Assembly (NCBI RefSeq): GCF_945901735.1
Contig: NZ_CAMDLM010000014.1
Span: 23,878 to 87,877, forward strand
Source: Limnohabitans sp. Rim8
GTDB lineage: Bacteria > Pseudomonadota > Gammaproteobacteria > Burkholderiales > Burkholderiaceae_C
Direction of reading: 5' to 3'
DNA length: 64,000 nt
Shown here: positions 1 to 10,601 of the stretch, in pieces
How the letters are laid out: each line of letters begins with the position of its first letter
Numbering within the stretch: the first letter of the stretch is position 1
Notes under the pieces: generated by a model
Database searches by the model: none
Seen by the model: the letters and a program-made list of their open reading frames with translations, nothing else
Told to the model about the DNA's origin: nothing
Made by a program: the position numbers and the translations under genes

Positions 1-567
1 GTTCCTACCCGGGGAAGCTTGCAGCGTGTCAATGCCGATCTGAGTGTGGGCGGCGACGTTCGTTACTTGCGGGCCAGTTACCAATACCAGCAGTATGTCC
101 CGTTGACCAAAAAGTACACCTTGGCATTCAACACCGATTTGGGCTGGGGGCAGGGACTCAAAGGGCAGGAGTACCCCTTGTTCAAGAACTTTTACGTGGG
201 TGGCTTGGGAAGTGTTCGGGGTTTTGAGCAATCCACCTTGGGCCCATCTCAACAGACCAGCAGTACCAACCTGACCCCTATTTACTTGGGCGGTGCTAAA
301 AAAGTGGTGTTCAACGCCGAATTCATCACCCCCTTTCCCGGTGCTGGCAACGACCGAACATTGCGCCTGTTTGGTTTCACCGACATCGGACGCGCTTTCG
401 GCGAAAATGAAAATGTATCCTTGGGCGATCTGCGTGCCTCAGCAGGTGTGGGTCTGAGCTGGATTTCGCCCATGGGGCCTTTGCGTTTTTCCTATGCCAC
501 GCCGATACGACAGCAGACAGGCGATAAAATTCAGCGACTTCAATTCCAAATCGGAACATCCTTCTAA
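1..567 (+). CDS. bamA: BamA, C-terminal end of the outer-membrane beta-barrel assembly protein (5' partial)
   Basis: BamA is the central Omp85 barrel of the BAM complex, which folds beta-barrel proteins into the outer membrane. Only the last 188 residues are in the window; the frame is open from base 1, so the POTRA domains lie upstream. The VRGF motif of barrel loop 6, an Omp85 hallmark, is encoded at 214-225. The protein ends in Phe, as transported barrel proteins normally do, and the fragment alternates aromatic and polar strand residues. The stop codon overlaps the skp start by one base, so the two are probably translationally coupled. The order bamA-skp-lpxD-fabZ-lpxA-lpxB is the classic proteobacterial envelope operon. 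Confidence 0.95.
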   Translation, partial: VPTRGSLQRVNADLSVGGDVRYLRASYQYQQYVPLTKKYTLAFNTDLGWGQGLKGQEYPLFKNFYVGGLGSVRGFEQSTLGPSQQTSSTNLTPIYLGGAKKVVFNAEFITPFPGAGNDRTLRLFGFTDIGRAFGENENVSLGDLRASAGVGLSWISPMGPLRFSYATPIRQQTGDKIQRLQFQIGTSF

Positions 568-1082
568 TGAACACCTTGCGTCAAAAATTGTCCATGGCCT
601 TGTTGGCCGCAGCCTGTGTGACCTCTGTGGCGCAGGCCCAGGAGTTCAAGATGGGCTTTGTCAACACTGAGCGTATCTTCCGCGAGGCGGCAACTGCCAA
701 GCAAGCGCAGGCTAAACTGGAGCAGGAATTTTCGCGCCGAGAAAAAGAGTTGGTGGAAACCGGTAACAGTCTCAAACTGGCATCCGAAAAGTTCGAACGG
801 GAAGCCCCTACTTTGGCCGAGTCCCAGCGCACCGCCCGCCAAAAGCAGTTGATCGAACAAGACCGAGAATTTCAGCGCAAGCGCCGTGAGTTTCAGGAAG
901 ATCTGAACGCCCGTAAGAATGAAGAGCAGCAAATTGTGGTCGAGCGTGCCAACCGCGCCGTCAAGCAAGTGGCTGAATCCGAAAAATACGATGTGATTTT
1001 TCAGGAAGCGGTCTACATCAATCCCAAGCACGACATCACCGAAAAAGTCATCAAGGCGCTCAACGCCTCGGCGGCCAAGTAA
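567..1082 (+). CDS. skp: OmpH/Skp family periplasmic chaperone
   Basis: Skp is a trimeric periplasmic holdase that carries unfolded outer-membrane proteins to BamA. The 171-residue product begins with a signal peptide (basic start, hydrophobic residues 8-20, AQA cleavage site near residue 24). The mature part has a short beta segment ([11 protein letters not shown]) and a long charged, heptad-rich helical region from about 45 to 130, matching the coiled-coil tentacles of the family. The length is normal. The ATG at 567 overlaps the bamA stop, which fixes the start and suggests coupled translation. The downstream neighbour is lpxD. Confidence 0.93.
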   Translation: MNTLRQKLSMALLAAACVTSVAQAQEFKMGFVNTERIFREAATAKQAQAKLEQEFSRREKELVETGNSLKLASEKFEREAPTLAESQRTARQKQLIEQDREFQRKRREFQEDLNARKNEEQQIVVERANRAVKQVAESEKYDVIFQEAVYINPKHDITEKVIKALNASAAK

Positions 1083-1105
1083 GCGCGTCGGACGGGTTTG
1101 ACCTT

Positions 1106-2098
1106 GTGTCTTTGACGCTCGCCACACTGGTCGATCGGCTCGGTGGGCGTTTGTGTGGTGACCCCTCTTGGGTGATCGCTGGTCTGGCTCCCTTGCAATC
1201 GGCCGGGCCCGACCAGATCAGTTTTCTCAGCCACCCCAAATACCAAACCCAACTCGCCGCCAGTCAGGCCGGTTGCGTGATCGTGTCGCCCGCTTTTGAA
1301 GCGTTGGCCAGTCTGGGGCATTCCGTCATTGTGACCGACGACCCGTACCTGTATTTTGCGCGATTGACCCGTTTGTGGAAGCAGGCCCAACAACCCCTCC
1401 AAGGTCCTCGCATTCATCCCACCTCGGTCATCGACCCAGGCGCTTGGTTGGCCGAGGACGCGGTGATCGGCCCTTTGTGTGTGGTCGAGCGTGGTGCCAG
1501 GGTCGGCTCGGGCTCGGTGCTCAAGTCGCGTGTGACCTTGTCTGAGGGGTGCTCGGTGGGGGAGCGTTGCATTTTGCATTCGGGGGTCGTGGTGGGCGCA
1601 GACGGTTTTGGTTTTGCCCAGCACCAAGGTCAATGGGAAAAAATTGAACAACTGGGGGCGGTGCGCATTGGCGACGATGTGGAAATCGGGGCCAACACCT
1701 GCATCGACCGCGGTGCGCTCGAAGACACTGTCATTGACAACGGCGTCAAGCTCGACAACCTGATCCAGATTGGCCACAACGTGCACATCGGTGCACACAC
1801 CGCCTTGGCCGGCTGTGTGGGTGTGGCGGGCAGTGCGCGCATCGGCGCGCATTGCACCGTGGGGGGCGGGGCGGTGGTGCTGGGGCATTTGACCCTGGCC
1901 GACCATGTGCATATTTCGGCAGCCTCTGTGGTGACCCGGTCCATTTTGCAACCGGGGCAATACACCGGCATGTTCCCTCTGGACAGCCATGTCAATTGGG
2001 AAAAGAACGCCGCCAGCCTCAAACAACTATCCCGCTTGCGTGAACGCATCAAGGCGCTGGAGAGCGAGATTCAAAACAACAAGGAAACACGACCATGA
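1106..2098 (+). CDS. lpxD: UDP-3-O-(3-hydroxyacyl)glucosamine N-acyltransferase
   Basis: LpxD performs the third step of lipid A synthesis, transferring a hydroxyacyl chain from ACP to the 2-amino group of UDP-3-O-acyl-glucosamine. The 330-residue product has the N-terminal uridine-binding domain (about 1-100), then many hexapeptide repeats (left-handed parallel beta-helix) and a C-terminal helix. The GHNVHIG segment carries the expected catalytic His (about residue 224), and a GADGFGFA motif precedes it. Translation starts at GTG 1106, 23 bases after the skp stop; no upstream ATG fits. The stop overlaps the fabZ start. Confidence 0.95.
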   Translation: MSLTLATLVDRLGGRLCGDPSWVIAGLAPLQSAGPDQISFLSHPKYQTQLAASQAGCVIVSPAFEALASLGHSVIVTDDPYLYFARLTRLWKQAQQPLQGPRIHPTSVIDPGAWLAEDAVIGPLCVVERGARVGSGSVLKSRVTLSEGCSVGERCILHSGVVVGADGFGFAQHQGQWEKIEQLGAVRIGDDVEIGANTCIDRGALEDTVIDNGVKLDNLIQIGHNVHIGAHTALAGCVGVAGSARIGAHCTVGGGAVVLGHLTLADHVHISAASVVTRSILQPGQYTGMFPLDSHVNWEKNAASLKQLSRLRERIKALESEIQNNKETRP

Positions 2099-2541
2099 TG
2101 GACATCCATAAAATTCTCAAGCAGTTGCCGCACCGCTACCCCCTCTTGTTGGTTGACCGCGTGCTGGAACTGGAAAAAGGCGTGCGCATCAAAGCGCTGA
2201 AAAACGTGTCCATCAACGAGCCCCATTTTCAGGGGCACTTTCCGCACCGTCCGGTGATGCCGGGTGTGTTGATGCTCGAGGCATTGGCCCAGGCTGCAGC
2301 CTTGCTGGCTTTTGACACCCTGGGTGAGACGCCTGATGATCAAACAGTCTATTATTTTGCAGGCATCGATGGTGCGCGCTTCAAGCGCCCGGTGGAGCCG
2401 GGCGATCAGTTGATTCTGGAAGTGGAACTTGACCGCATGAAGGCCGGTATTTTCAAGTTCAAAGCCCGCGCGAAGGTGGGCGACGAGATTGCAGCCGAGG
2501 CCGAGTTGATGTGCACCATGCGGAAAATCCCACAAGTTTGA
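2095..2541 (+). CDS. fabZ: 3-hydroxyacyl-ACP dehydratase FabZ
   Basis: FabZ dehydrates beta-hydroxyacyl-ACP in fatty acid elongation and competes with LpxA/LpxD for hydroxyacyl-ACP, which explains its place inside the lipid A cluster. The 148-residue product is a single hot-dog domain of normal length. The catalytic His (residue 48) is in GHFP and the catalytic Glu (residue 62) is in MLEALAQ. Two tandem ATG codons (2095 and 2098) are both possible starts. The gene overlaps the lpxD stop by four bases and is followed closely by lpxA. Confidence 0.95.
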   Translation: MMDIHKILKQLPHRYPLLLVDRVLELEKGVRIKALKNVSINEPHFQGHFPHRPVMPGVLMLEALAQAAALLAFDTLGETPDDQTVYYFAGIDGARFKRPVEPGDQLILEVELDRMKAGIFKFKARAKVGDEIAAEAELMCTMRKIPQV

Positions 2542-2546
2542 GCGCC

Positions 2547-3341
2547 ATGAGCAAGATCCACCCTACGGCCATCATCAGCCCGGGGGCCGAGCTGGACACT
2601 TCGGTGTCCGTCGGGCCCTACACCTTGATCGGGCCCCATGTGTGCATCGGCGCGGGCACCACGGTGGCCAGCCACTGCGTGATCGAAGGCCACACCACGA
2701 TCGGCCGCGACAATCGAATCTTTCAGTTCAACTCCTTGGGTGCGGTGCCGCAGGACAAAAAATACAACAACGAGCCTTGCGAATTGCACATTGGTGACCG
2801 CAACACGATCCGTGAGTTTTGCACCTTTAACATAGGCTCCCCCGGCGACCGGGCCTTGACCTCGGTGGGCCACGACAACTGGATCATGGCCTATGTGCAC
2901 CTGGCACACGACTGCCAAGTGGGCAGCCACACGATCTTTGCCAACAACACACAATTGGCAGGCCATGTGTTGGTCGATGACTGGGTCATTTTGGGCGGCT
3001 TCACCGTGGTGCACCAGTTTTGCCGTATTGGCGCGCACAGCTTCACGGCCATGAATTCTTTGCTGTTTGCCGACCTGCCGCCTTTTGTCATGGCACAAGG
3101 CCAGCCAGCCCAAGCGCGATCGATGAACTTTGAAGGCTTGCGTCGCCGTGGTTTTTCGGCTGAACGCATCAGCGCCGTCAAGGCCATGCACAAAGCCCTT
3201 TACCGTGATGGCTTGTCGCTGAGCGATGCCATGGCCCGCATTGCGGCTTTGGCCTTGGACAAGCCCGAGGCCCAGCCCGATGTGGACATGATGCTGGGCT
3301 TTTTACAGTCCGCCTCACCTCAACGTGGGATCGTGCGTTGA
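2547..3341 (+). CDS. lpxA: UDP-N-acetylglucosamine acyltransferase LpxA
   Basis: LpxA catalyses the first step of lipid A biosynthesis, acylating the 3-OH of UDP-GlcNAc from hydroxyacyl-ACP. I start it at ATG 2547 (MSKIHPTA), the usual N-terminus of the family, rather than an earlier in-frame codon at 2511 inside fabZ. This gives 264 residues, close to the normal 262. The N-terminal two thirds are hexapeptide repeats. The HLAHDC segment holds the expected catalytic His, and the C-terminal helical part contains the family GLRRRGF stretch. It ends by overlapping the lpxB TTG start. Confidence 0.96.
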   Translation: MSKIHPTAIISPGAELDTSVSVGPYTLIGPHVCIGAGTTVASHCVIEGHTTIGRDNRIFQFNSLGAVPQDKKYNNEPCELHIGDRNTIREFCTFNIGSPGDRALTSVGHDNWIMAYVHLAHDCQVGSHTIFANNTQLAGHVLVDDWVILGGFTVVHQFCRIGAHSFTAMNSLLFADLPPFVMAQGQPAQARSMNFEGLRRRGFSAERISAVKAMHKALYRDGLSLSDAMARIAALALDKPEAQPDVDMMLGFLQSASPQRGIVR

Positions 3342-4516
3342 CGCAGCCTGCCGCATTGCCACTGCCCAAAGCCCCTGCGGGGGCTTTGTCCTTTGCCATG
3401 GTGGCCGGTGAAGCATCGGGTGATTTGCTCGCGGGTTTGCTGATTCAGGGACTGCACTCGCGCTGGCCGCAGGCGCATGGCGTTGGCATTGGCGGGCCTC
3501 ACATGCGGGCGCAAGGCTTTGAGGCCTGGTGGCCGCACGACAAGTTGGCCGTGCGCGGTTATGTTGAGGTGTTGCGCCACTACCGCGGCATCGTCGCCAT
3601 CCGCGATCAGCTGTGCCAGCGTTTACTGACTCAGCTACCCGATGTGTTCATCGGGGTGGACGCCCCCGACTTCAACCTGGACCTCGAGTCCAAGCTCAAG
3701 GCGGCAGGTATTCCCACAGTGCATTTTGTATGCCCGTCGATCTGGGCTTGGCGTCCCGAGCGCATCGACAAGATTTGGCGCAGTGTGGACCACATGCTGT
3801 GCATATTTCCTTTTGAGCCAGCGCTGTTGGCCCAGGCTGGGGTAAAGGCCACCTACGTGGGCCACCCCTTGGCGCAAACCATCCCCATTCACCCGGACCG
3901 CTTGTCGGCATGCCATGCCCTGGGGCTCGATGCCCACAGGCCTGTGGTGGCTATTTTGCCCGGCAGCCGACACTCCGAAATCGAACACCTGACGCCGCGT
4001 TTTGTACAGGCCGCCCAAATCATGCAGCGACACCAGCCTTTGCTGCAATTTGTCTTGCCCGCCATCCCCAGCTTGCAAGCGCGCATTCAAACACTGGTCG
4101 ATGGACACGGCGGCGTGTCAGGCCTGCAACTGACTCTGGGTCAGTCCCATGCCGCCTTGGCCGCTTGCGACGTGACCTTGATCGCCAGTGGCACGGCGAC
4201 TTTGGAGGCGGCCTTGTTCAAGCGCCCGATGGTGATTGGTTACCACATGAACTGGCTCAGCTGGCAGATCATGAAGCGCCAACAGCTGCAGCCTTGGGTG
4301 GGTTTGCCCAACATTTTGTGCGAAGATTTCGTGGTTCCCGAATTTTTGCAGGACCGCTGCACCCCCGAGGCCTTGGCCCAGGCTTGTCTGGCTTGGTTGT
4401 CTGCACCTGACCGGGTGGACGCCTTGCAGTCCCGATTTCACCAATTGCACCAGGTTTTGCAGCGTGACACAGCTCAGCTCTCGATCCATGCCATCGAAAA
4501 AGTCCTCTCGCGCTGA
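3338..4516 (+). CDS. lpxB: Lipid-A-disaccharide synthase
   Basis: LpxB, a GT19 glycosyltransferase, condenses UDP-diacylglucosamine with lipid X to make the tetra-acyl disaccharide of lipid A at the inner membrane. The 392-residue product has the N-terminal [10 protein letters not shown] motif (residues 22-31), the [11 protein letters not shown] segment and the [11 protein letters not shown] donor-binding region. Its length is close to the E. coli enzyme. The chosen TTG at 3338 overlaps the lpxA TGA, a typical coupled arrangement, and gives a short proline-rich leader before the conserved core. An ATG just before VAGEASGD (3398) is an alternative start. Confidence 0.93.
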   Translation: MTQPAALPLPKAPAGALSFAMVAGEASGDLLAGLLIQGLHSRWPQAHGVGIGGPHMRAQGFEAWWPHDKLAVRGYVEVLRHYRGIVAIRDQLCQRLLTQLPDVFIGVDAPDFNLDLESKLKAAGIPTVHFVCPSIWAWRPERIDKIWRSVDHMLCIFPFEPALLAQAGVKATYVGHPLAQTIPIHPDRLSACHALGLDAHRPVVAILPGSRHSEIEHLTPRFVQAAQIMQRHQPLLQFVLPAIPSLQARIQTLVDGHGGVSGLQLTLGQSHAALAACDVTLIASGTATLEAALFKRPMVIGYHMNWLSWQIMKRQQLQPWVGLPNILCEDFVVPEFLQDRCTPEALAQACLAWLSAPDRVDALQSRFHQLHQVLQRDTAQLSIHAIEKVLSR

Positions 4517-5105
4517 GCAATCCGCCTTGCTTTTTCACGTTTCCGGCTTGACAGCTGGCGTGGACGAGGCCGGGAGAGGTCCATTGGCTGGCCCGGTGGT
4601 CGCTGCCGCGGTGATCCTCGACGATTTGAACCCGATTCGCGGTCTGAACGACTCTAAAAAACTCACGGTTAAGCGCCGCGAGGCCTTATTTGATGAGATA
4701 CGGGCGCGTGCCTTGTGCTGCGCCATCGCGCAGGCCACGGTCCAGGAGATCGACCAACTCAATATTTTGCAAGCCACCTTGCTGGCCATGCGGCGGGCCG
4801 TGCAGGGCTTGCGACTGCCGCCCAAACTGGTGCTGGTGGATGGCAACCGCTTGCCCTTGCTGCCCATGCAGGCAGAGGCCATTGTTAAAGGCGATGCGCT
4901 GGTGCCCGCCATCTCGGCGGCCTCCATTTTGGCCAAGGTGCACCGTGACCGCTTGTGTGAAGCGATGCACCAACAGTATCCCTTGTATGGTTTTGATCAG
5001 CACAAAGGCTATGGCACAGTGCAGCATCTGGCCGCTTTGCAAGCTCATGGCCCGGCGGATTGTCACCGCATGACATTTGCCCCGGTGGCCAGGAGTGTGC
5101 GATGA
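4488..5105 (+). CDS. rnhB: Ribonuclease HII
   Basis: RNase HII removes misincorporated ribonucleotides and RNA primers from DNA. The 205-residue product has the signature [13 protein letters not shown] with catalytic Asp26 and Glu27, a further LVDGN Asp, and the FDQHKGYGT segment near the C-terminus. I start at ATG 4488, inside the end of lpxB; an in-frame GTG at 4464 would add eight residues. The gene ends with an ATGA overlap with the following methyltransferase. Linkage of lpxB and rnhB is usual in proteobacteria. Confidence 0.94.
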   Translation: MPSKKSSRAEQSALLFHVSGLTAGVDEAGRGPLAGPVVAAAVILDDLNPIRGLNDSKKLTVKRREALFDEIRARALCCAIAQATVQEIDQLNILQATLLAMRRAVQGLRLPPKLVLVDGNRLPLLPMQAEAIVKGDALVPAISAASILAKVHRDRLCEAMHQQYPLYGFDQHKGYGTVQHLAALQAHGPADCHRMTFAPVARSVR

Positions 5106-5875
5106 AATCGATCAGCTCGCGGGACAACCCGCAGATCAAGGCCTGGCGGCGTTTGGCACAAGACAGCACGGCTTACCGCAAAGCGGGGCAGTTCTGGCTG
5201 GAAGGCGATCACCTGTGCCGCGCTGCGCTGGAGCGCGGCGTGCGACCGTTGCAGGTGGTGCTGACCGAGTCGTTGCAAGCCGAGCAGGGCAACCCATGGC
5301 AGGGGCTGACCGATCAGGTGTTTGTGGTGCCCGAAGCCTTGTTCACCAGCCTCAGCGGCCTGGAGTCACCGGCCCGCATGGGTTTTGTGGTGGCCTGGCA
5401 AGCCGTCCGAGAGGTGCTGCCAGACGCGGCCACGGTGGTGCTGGACCGATTGCAGGACGCGGGCAATGTAGGGGCCATCTTGCGCTGTGCCTCGGCTTTC
5501 GGTTACCGCCAGGTGTTGGCCATCAAGGGCACGGCGGCCTTGTGGTCGCCCAAGGTGATGCGCTCGGGCATGGGGGCGCACTTTGGCCTGCATCTGGTCG
5601 AAGCGCTCAGCGAGTCCGATGTGGCGACTTTGCGGGTGCCCTTGCTGACCACCAGCTCGCATGAGGGCCCTTTTTTGCATGCCTTGCTGAAAGCAAGTGA
5701 TTTGCCCCAGCACTGTGCCTGGGTCTTCGGGCACGAAGGGCAGGGCGTCAGCGCCAGTCTGATGGCCATGGCCCGGCACCCGGTGCGCATTGCCCAGCCG
5801 GGGGGCGAAGAATCTCTCAATGTGGCCACGGCGGCGGCCATTTGCCTGCACGCCAGCGCAACAGCAGGTCCTTGA
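5102..5875 (+). CDS. TrmH/SpoU family RNA 2'-O-methyltransferase
   Basis: This SPOUT methyltransferase probably methylates a ribose 2'-OH in rRNA using S-adenosylmethionine. The 257-residue protein has an N-terminal RNA-binding substrate domain (about 1-105, beginning with the DNPQIK motif common in the rRNA group) and a C-terminal knotted catalytic domain. The three SpoU motifs are visible: [20 protein letters not shown] and [11 protein letters not shown]. The ATG at 5102 overlaps the rnhB stop and is preferred to an earlier in-frame codon at 5060. It could be an RlmB-like enzyme, but the exact target base cannot be read from sequence. Confidence 0.88.
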   Translation: MKSISSRDNPQIKAWRRLAQDSTAYRKAGQFWLEGDHLCRAALERGVRPLQVVLTESLQAEQGNPWQGLTDQVFVVPEALFTSLSGLESPARMGFVVAWQAVREVLPDAATVVLDRLQDAGNVGAILRCASAFGYRQVLAIKGTAALWSPKVMRSGMGAHFGLHLVEALSESDVATLRVPLLTTSSHEGPFLHALLKASDLPQHCAWVFGHEGQGVSASLMAMARHPVRIAQPGGEESLNVATAAAICLHASATAGP

Positions 5876-5942
5876 GCTTTTTTTCGGCTCGATCGCTGGG
5901 GCTGGGTGAGTGATTTGCCAGGGTTTACTAGAGGTACTCAGC

Positions 5943-5948
5943 TATAAT
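5943..5948 (+). promoter_or_regulatory. Candidate -10 box upstream of carA
   Basis: A perfect TATAAT lies 128 bases before the carA GTG in a 200-base intergenic gap. I could not find a good -35 at 16-18 bases; TTGCCA at 5915 is too far upstream. A long leader would follow, as expected for a pyrimidine- or arginine-controlled carAB operon, but no terminator hairpin or leader peptide is obvious in it. Confidence 0.4.
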
Positions 5949-6075
5949 AAGAGGCTTTACCGCATCCACCTGTACGCCACAGTCCACCCCAGGCCCATTC
6001 CTCGAACAAGCAGCCAAAAAGAGATCCCATCTCTGGTGAGTGCTGAGGCGTACCCGAACCATTCCGGAGAACCCA

Positions 6076-7239
6076 GTGCTTTTGTCTCTTCAGGGAAGTT
6101 TCCCGCCCGCCATTTTGGCGCTCGCAGACGGCACAGTCTTTATCGGCAACTCGATTGGAGCCACCGGCTCCACAGCCGGCGAAGTGGTGTTCAACACCTC
6201 GCTTACCGGCTACCAGGAAATCCTCACCGACCCCAGCTATTGCCAGCAGATCGTCACCTTGACGTACCCGCACATTGGCAACTGCGGCGTCAACACGGAG
6301 GACATCGAAGCCGACCAAGTCCACGCTGCTGGCTTGATCATCAAAGATCTGCCTTTGATCGCGAGTAACTTCCGCTCCAGCCAATCCCTGTCGTCTTATT
6401 TGGTTGATGCAGGCACGGTGGCGATTGCCAACATTGACACCCGCCAGCTGACCCGCATTTTGCGCACCAAAGGCGCCCAAAATGGCGCTATCGTGGGCCT
6501 GGCCAAAGGCCATGAAGTCACACCGGCTGTGATCGATCAAGCTGTCGCCGCTGCCCAAGGTGCGCTCAACATGGCGGGCCTCGATCTGGCACAGAAGGTG
6601 ACCGTGTCGCAGCCCTATGAGTGGACGCAAACTGAGTGGATTTTGGGACAAGGCTATGGTCACTTGACGGCGCCTCAGTTCCATGTGCTCGCGTACGACT
6701 TTGGTGTGAAGAAAAACATCTTGCGCATGTTGGCCGAGCGCGGTTGCAAGGTCACTGTGGTGCCCGCAAAGACCACAGCTGCTGAGGTGCTCAAACACAA
6801 GCCCGACGGCATTTTCTTGTCCAACGGCCCTGGCGACCCACAGCCTTGCGACTACGCGATTGCGGCGTCGGCCGAATTGATCGAAACCGGCATTCCCACC
6901 TTCGGCATTTGTCTGGGTCACCAAATTATGGCTTTGGCCAGTGGTGCCAAGACTTTCAAGATGAAGTTTGGCCACCACGGCGCGAACCACCCCGTCAAAG
7001 ACTTGGATTCCGGTCGGGTGTCCATCACCAGCCAGAACCACGGTTTTGCAGTAGACGAAAAGAGCTTGCCCGCCAACTTGCGCGCCACCCACGTGTCCTT
7101 GTTTGACGGCACCTTGCAGGGCCTGTCGCGCACCGACAAGCCGGCGTTCTGCTTCCAGGGTAACCCCGAAGCGTCGCCTGGCCCACACGACATTGCTTAC
7201 CTCTTTGACCGCTTCATCAACTTGATGGAGACAAAATAA
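6076..7239 (+). CDS. carA: Carbamoyl-phosphate synthase small (glutaminase) subunit, with Asn at the catalytic His position
   Basis: CarA hydrolyses glutamine and channels ammonia to CarB for carbamoyl phosphate, the precursor of arginine and pyrimidines. I start at GTG 6076, which has GGAGA seven bases upstream, giving 387 residues (E. coli 382). The N-terminal CarA domain is followed by a class I glutamine amidotransferase domain with the nucleophile Cys279 in FGICLGHQ. The catalytic His-x-Glu motif normally reads GHPEASPGP (E. coli His353, Glu355). Here codon 7162-7164 is AAC, giving GNPEASPGP, with Asn363 and Glu365. By family knowledge this change should block glutamine hydrolysis. The reading frame is otherwise intact and the gene abuts carB. 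Confidence 0.95.
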   Translation: MLLSLQGSFPPAILALADGTVFIGNSIGATGSTAGEVVFNTSLTGYQEILTDPSYCQQIVTLTYPHIGNCGVNTEDIEADQVHAAGLIIKDLPLIASNFRSSQSLSSYLVDAGTVAIANIDTRQLTRILRTKGAQNGAIVGLAKGHEVTPAVIDQAVAAAQGALNMAGLDLAQKVTVSQPYEWTQTEWILGQGYGHLTAPQFHVLAYDFGVKKNILRMLAERGCKVTVVPAKTTAAEVLKHKPDGIFLSNGPGDPQPCDYAIAASAELIETGIPTFGICLGHQIMALASGAKTFKMKFGHHGANHPVKDLDSGRVSITSQNHGFAVDEKSLPANLRATHVSLFDGTLQGLSRTDKPAFCFQGNPEASPGPHDIAYLFDRFINLMETK

Positions 7240-10200
7240 TGCCCAAGCGCACCGACCTCAAAAGCATCCTCATCATTGGCGCGGGCCCGATCATCATTGG
7301 TCAGGCTTGCGAGTTCGACTACTCCGGCGTGCAGGCCTGCAAAGCATTGCGCGAAGAGGGCTACAAAGTCATCCTGATCAACAGCAACCCTGCCACGATC
7401 ATGACCGACCCGGCCACGGCCGATGTCACCTACATTGAGCCCATCACCTGGCAGACGGTCGAGAAGATCATCGCCAAAGAGCGTCCCGATGCCATATTGC
7501 CCACCATGGGTGGTCAAACCGCGCTCAACTGCGCTTTGGACTTGTGGCACAACGGTGTGCTAGAAAAGTACAAGGTTGAGTTGATTGGCGCGACACCCGA
7601 AGCCATTGACAAAGCCGAAGACCGTCTGAAGTTCAAAGACGCCATGACCAAAATTGGTCTGGGATCGGCCCGCTCCGGCATCGCCCACAGCATGGAAGAG
7701 GCGTGGGACGTGCAAAAGACTTTGGGTTTTCCTACGGTCATTCGCCCCAGCTTCACGTTGGGGGGCACGGGTGGCGGCATTGCCTACAACCCGGAAGAAT
7801 TTGAGACCATCTGCAAGCGCGGCCTGGAGGCTTCGCCCACCAACGAGTTGTTGATCGAAGAATCGTTGCTCGGCTGGAAAGAGTACGAGATGGAAGTGGT
7901 GCGCGACAAGGCGGACAACTGCATCATCGTGTGCTCAATCGAAAACCTGGACCCCATGGGCGTGCACACCGGTGACTCCATCACCGTGGCCCCTGCACAA
8001 ACTTTGACCGACAAGGAATACCAGATTCTGCGCAATGCCTCTTTGGCTGTTTTGCGCGAGATCGGTGTGGATACGGGCGGCTCCAACGTGCAGTTCTCGA
8101 TCAACCCCAAAGACGGCCGGATGGTCGTGATCGAGATGAACCCCCGTGTGTCGCGTTCCTCCGCCTTGGCTTCCAAAGCCACCGGTTTTCCGATTGCCAA
8201 AGTGGCGGCCAAGTTGGCCGTGGGTTACACCCTTGACGAGTTGCGCAACGACATCACGGGCGGTGCCACCCCTGCATCGTTCGAGCCATCGATCGATTAC
8301 GTGGTCACCAAGATCCCGCGTTTTGCCTTTGAGAAGTTCCCCACCGCCGACAGCCGTTTGACCACCCAGATGAAATCGGTGGGCGAAGTGATGGCCATGG
8401 GCCGCACCTTCCAGGAGTCCTTCCAAAAAGCCCTGCGTGGTCTGGAAGTGGGCGTGGACGGCATGAACGAAAAAACCCAAGACCGCGAAGTGCTCGAAAA
8501 AGAACTGGGCGAGCCCGGCCCCGAGCGCATCTGGTACGTGGGTGATGCGTTTGCCATGGGCCTGAGCGTGGACGAGGTGTTTGCCTTGACCAAGATTGAC
8601 CCTTGGTTCCTTGTGCAGATTGAAGAAATCGTCAAGATTGAGTTGGAGCTTGAAACCACGACACTGGAAGCGATCACCGCCGAAGAATTGCGTGCGCTCA
8701 AAAAGAAAGGCTTCTCGGACCGCCGCCTGGCCAAATTGCTTAAGACCACCGAACATGTGGTGCGTGCACGCCGTTACGCCCTGAACATTCGTCCCGTTTA
8801 CAAACGCGTGGACACTTGCGCGGCCGAGTTCTCGACCGACACCGCCTACATGTACTCGTGCTACGAAGGCCATGGTGACGGCGAGTGCGAAGCCGAACCC
8901 ACCCACAACAAGAAGATCATGGTCTTGGGTGGCGGCCCCAACCGCATTGGCCAGGGCATCGAATTCGACTACTGCTGCGTTCATGCGGCGCTGGCCATGC
9001 GCGAAGACGGTTACGAAACCATCATGGTCAACTGCAACCCTGAGACCGTGTCGACCGATTACGACACCTCGGACCGTTTGTACTTCGAACCCGTCACTTT
9101 GGAAGACGTACTCGAAATCGTGGACAAGGAAAAACCCACAGGCGTCATCGTGCAATACGGTGGCCAAACGCCTTTGAAGTTGGCGCTCGACCTAGAAGCC
9201 GCTGGCGTGCCCATCATCGGGACCAGCCCCGACATGATCGACGCGGCCGAAGACCGTGAGCGTTTTCAGAAATTGTTGCAAGTACTGGGTCTGCGTCAAC
9301 CCCCTAACGCCACAGCGCGCACGGAGCCAGAGGCCTTGGAAAAAGCCGCCGCCTTGGGTTACCCCCTGGTGGTACGTCCCAGCTATGTGTTGGGTGGCCG
9401 CGCCATGGAAATCGTGCACGAACAACGCGATTTGGAGCGTTACATGCGCGAAGCGGTCAAGGTCTCGCATGATTCGCCTGTGCTGCTCGACCGTTTCCTG
9501 AACGACGCGATCGAGTGCGATGTGGATTGTCTGCGCGACCCCGCGGGCCAGACCTTCATCGGCGGCGTGATGGAACACATCGAACAAGCCGGTGTGCACA
9601 GCGGTGACTCGGCTTGTTCCTTACCGCCTTACTCTTTGTCGTCTGCCACGGTGGACGAGCTCAAGCGCCAATCGGCCGCGATGGCTGGCGCCTTGAACGT
9701 GGTCGGTTTGATGAACGTGCAGTTCGCCATCCAGCATGTGGACGGCCAAGATGTGATCTACGTGCTGGAAGTCAACCCCCGCGCTTCGCGCACCGTGCCT
9801 TATGTCTCCAAAGCCACGGGTATCCAGTTGGCCAAGGTGGCTGCGCGTTGCATGGCGGGTCAAACCCTCGCGTCGCAAGGCATCACCCAAGAAGTCACGC
9901 CACCGTATTTCTGCGTGAAAGAAGCGGTGTTTCCGTTCGTGAAGTTTCCGGGTGTGGACACCATCTTGGGCCCCGAGATGAAGTCCACAGGTGAAGTGAT
10001 GGGCGTGGGCAAGACTTTTGGCGAGGCTTTTGTGAAGAGCCAATTGGGTGCAGGTACCAAGTTGCCACGCCCCACGAAGGCCGATGGCACGCCATCAGGC
10101 AAGGTTTTCATTTCGGTCAAGAACAATGACAAGGCGCGAGCCATCGAAGTGGCGCGTCAGTTGGTCGCTCAAGGGTTTGCGCTGGTGGCGACCAAAGGAA

Positions 10201-10499
10201 CTGCCGGCGCGATCACCGAAGCGGGCGTTGCTTGTGCCATTGTGAACAAAGTCACCGAAGGCCGACCACACATCGTCGACATGATCAAGAACAACGAGAT
10301 TGTGCTGGTCATCAACACCGTCGAAGAACGCCGCAACGCGATCGCTGATTCGCGCCACATTCGCACCTCGGCTTTGCTCAACCGCGTCACCACCTTCACA
10401 ACAATAGCAGGCGCTGAAGCGGCTGTAGAGGGCATGAAGTACATGGACCAGTTGGGAGTGATTTCCATACAGGAGATGCACGCCCTGCTGGCCGCCTGA
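7239..10499 (+). CDS. carB: Carbamoyl-phosphate synthase large subunit
   Basis: CarB makes carbamoyl phosphate from bicarbonate, ammonia and two ATP. The 1086-residue protein is full length (E. coli 1073). It shows the internal duplication of two ATP-grasp halves: [12 protein letters not shown] in the first and [12 protein letters not shown] in the second, each with an ATP-grasp NPR segment ([12 protein letters not shown] and [12 protein letters not shown]). The C-terminal 130 residues form the MGS-like allosteric domain that binds effectors such as UMP and ornithine. The ATG at 7239 overlaps the last base of the carA stop, so the subunits are coupled. Free ammonia can in principle also feed this subunit, which matters given the unusual CarA. 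Confidence 0.97.
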   Translation: MPKRTDLKSILIIGAGPIIIGQACEFDYSGVQACKALREEGYKVILINSNPATIMTDPATADVTYIEPITWQTVEKIIAKERPDAILPTMGGQTALNCALDLWHNGVLEKYKVELIGATPEAIDKAEDRLKFKDAMTKIGLGSARSGIAHSMEEAWDVQKTLGFPTVIRPSFTLGGTGGGIAYNPEEFETICKRGLEASPTNELLIEESLLGWKEYEMEVVRDKADNCIIVCSIENLDPMGVHTGDSITVAPAQTLTDKEYQILRNASLAVLREIGVDTGGSNVQFSINPKDGRMVVIEMNPRVSRSSALASKATGFPIAKVAAKLAVGYTLDELRNDITGGATPASFEPSIDYVVTKIPRFAFEKFPTADSRLTTQMKSVGEVMAMGRTFQESFQKALRGLEVGVDGMNEKTQDREVLEKELGEPGPERIWYVGDAFAMGLSVDEVFALTKIDPWFLVQIEEIVKIELELETTTLEAITAEELRALKKKGFSDRRLAKLLKTTEHVVRARRYALNIRPVYKRVDTCAAEFSTDTAYMYSCYEGHGDGECEAEPTHNKKIMVLGGGPNRIGQGIEFDYCCVHAALAMREDGYETIMVNCNPETVSTDYDTSDRLYFEPVTLEDVLEIVDKEKPTGVIVQYGGQTPLKLALDLEAAGVPIIGTSPDMIDAAEDRERFQKLLQVLGLRQPPNATARTEPEALEKAAALGYPLVVRPSYVLGGRAMEIVHEQRDLERYMREAVKVSHDSPVLLDRFLNDAIECDVDCLRDPAGQTFIGGVMEHIEQAGVHSGDSACSLPPYSLSSATVDELKRQSAAMAGALNVVGLMNVQFAIQHVDGQDVIYVLEVNPRASRTVPYVSKATGIQLAKVAARCMAGQTLASQGITQEVTPPYFCVKEAVFPFVKFPGVDTILGPEMKSTGEVMGVGKTFGEAFVKSQLGAGTKLPRPTKADGTPSGKVFISVKNNDKARAIEVARQLVAQGFALVATKGTAGAITEAGVACAIVNKVTEGRPHIVDMIKNNEIVLVINTVEERRNAIADSRHIRTSALLNRVTTFTTIAGAEAAVEGMKYMDQLGVISIQEMHALLAA

Positions 10500-10555
10500 A
10501 ACCTTGCTTTTCGGCCCACACCCCACACCGGGCGCAGGGCATAATGCTGACAATG

Positions 10556-10588
10556 ACCGCCGAGTCCCCAAGCTCGGCGGTTTGCTTT
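10556..10588 (+). terminator. GC-rich hairpin plus T-run between carB and greA (greA leader terminator)
   Basis: ACCGCCGAG (10556-10564) pairs perfectly with CTCGGCGGT (10573-10581) around an 8-base loop and is followed by TTGCTTTT, the form of an intrinsic terminator. A CATAAT -10-like box lies at 10540-10545, just before the hairpin, so the hairpin may be the first structure of a greA transcript rather than only the end of carAB. Confidence 0.7.
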
Positions 10589-10601
10589 TGGAGAACCCAA
10601 C

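Noticed and set aside
7935..9167. Long minus-strand reading frame inside carB
   Set aside because: It is a typical antisense shadow of a GC-rich gene; carB is intact and its motifs are clear.
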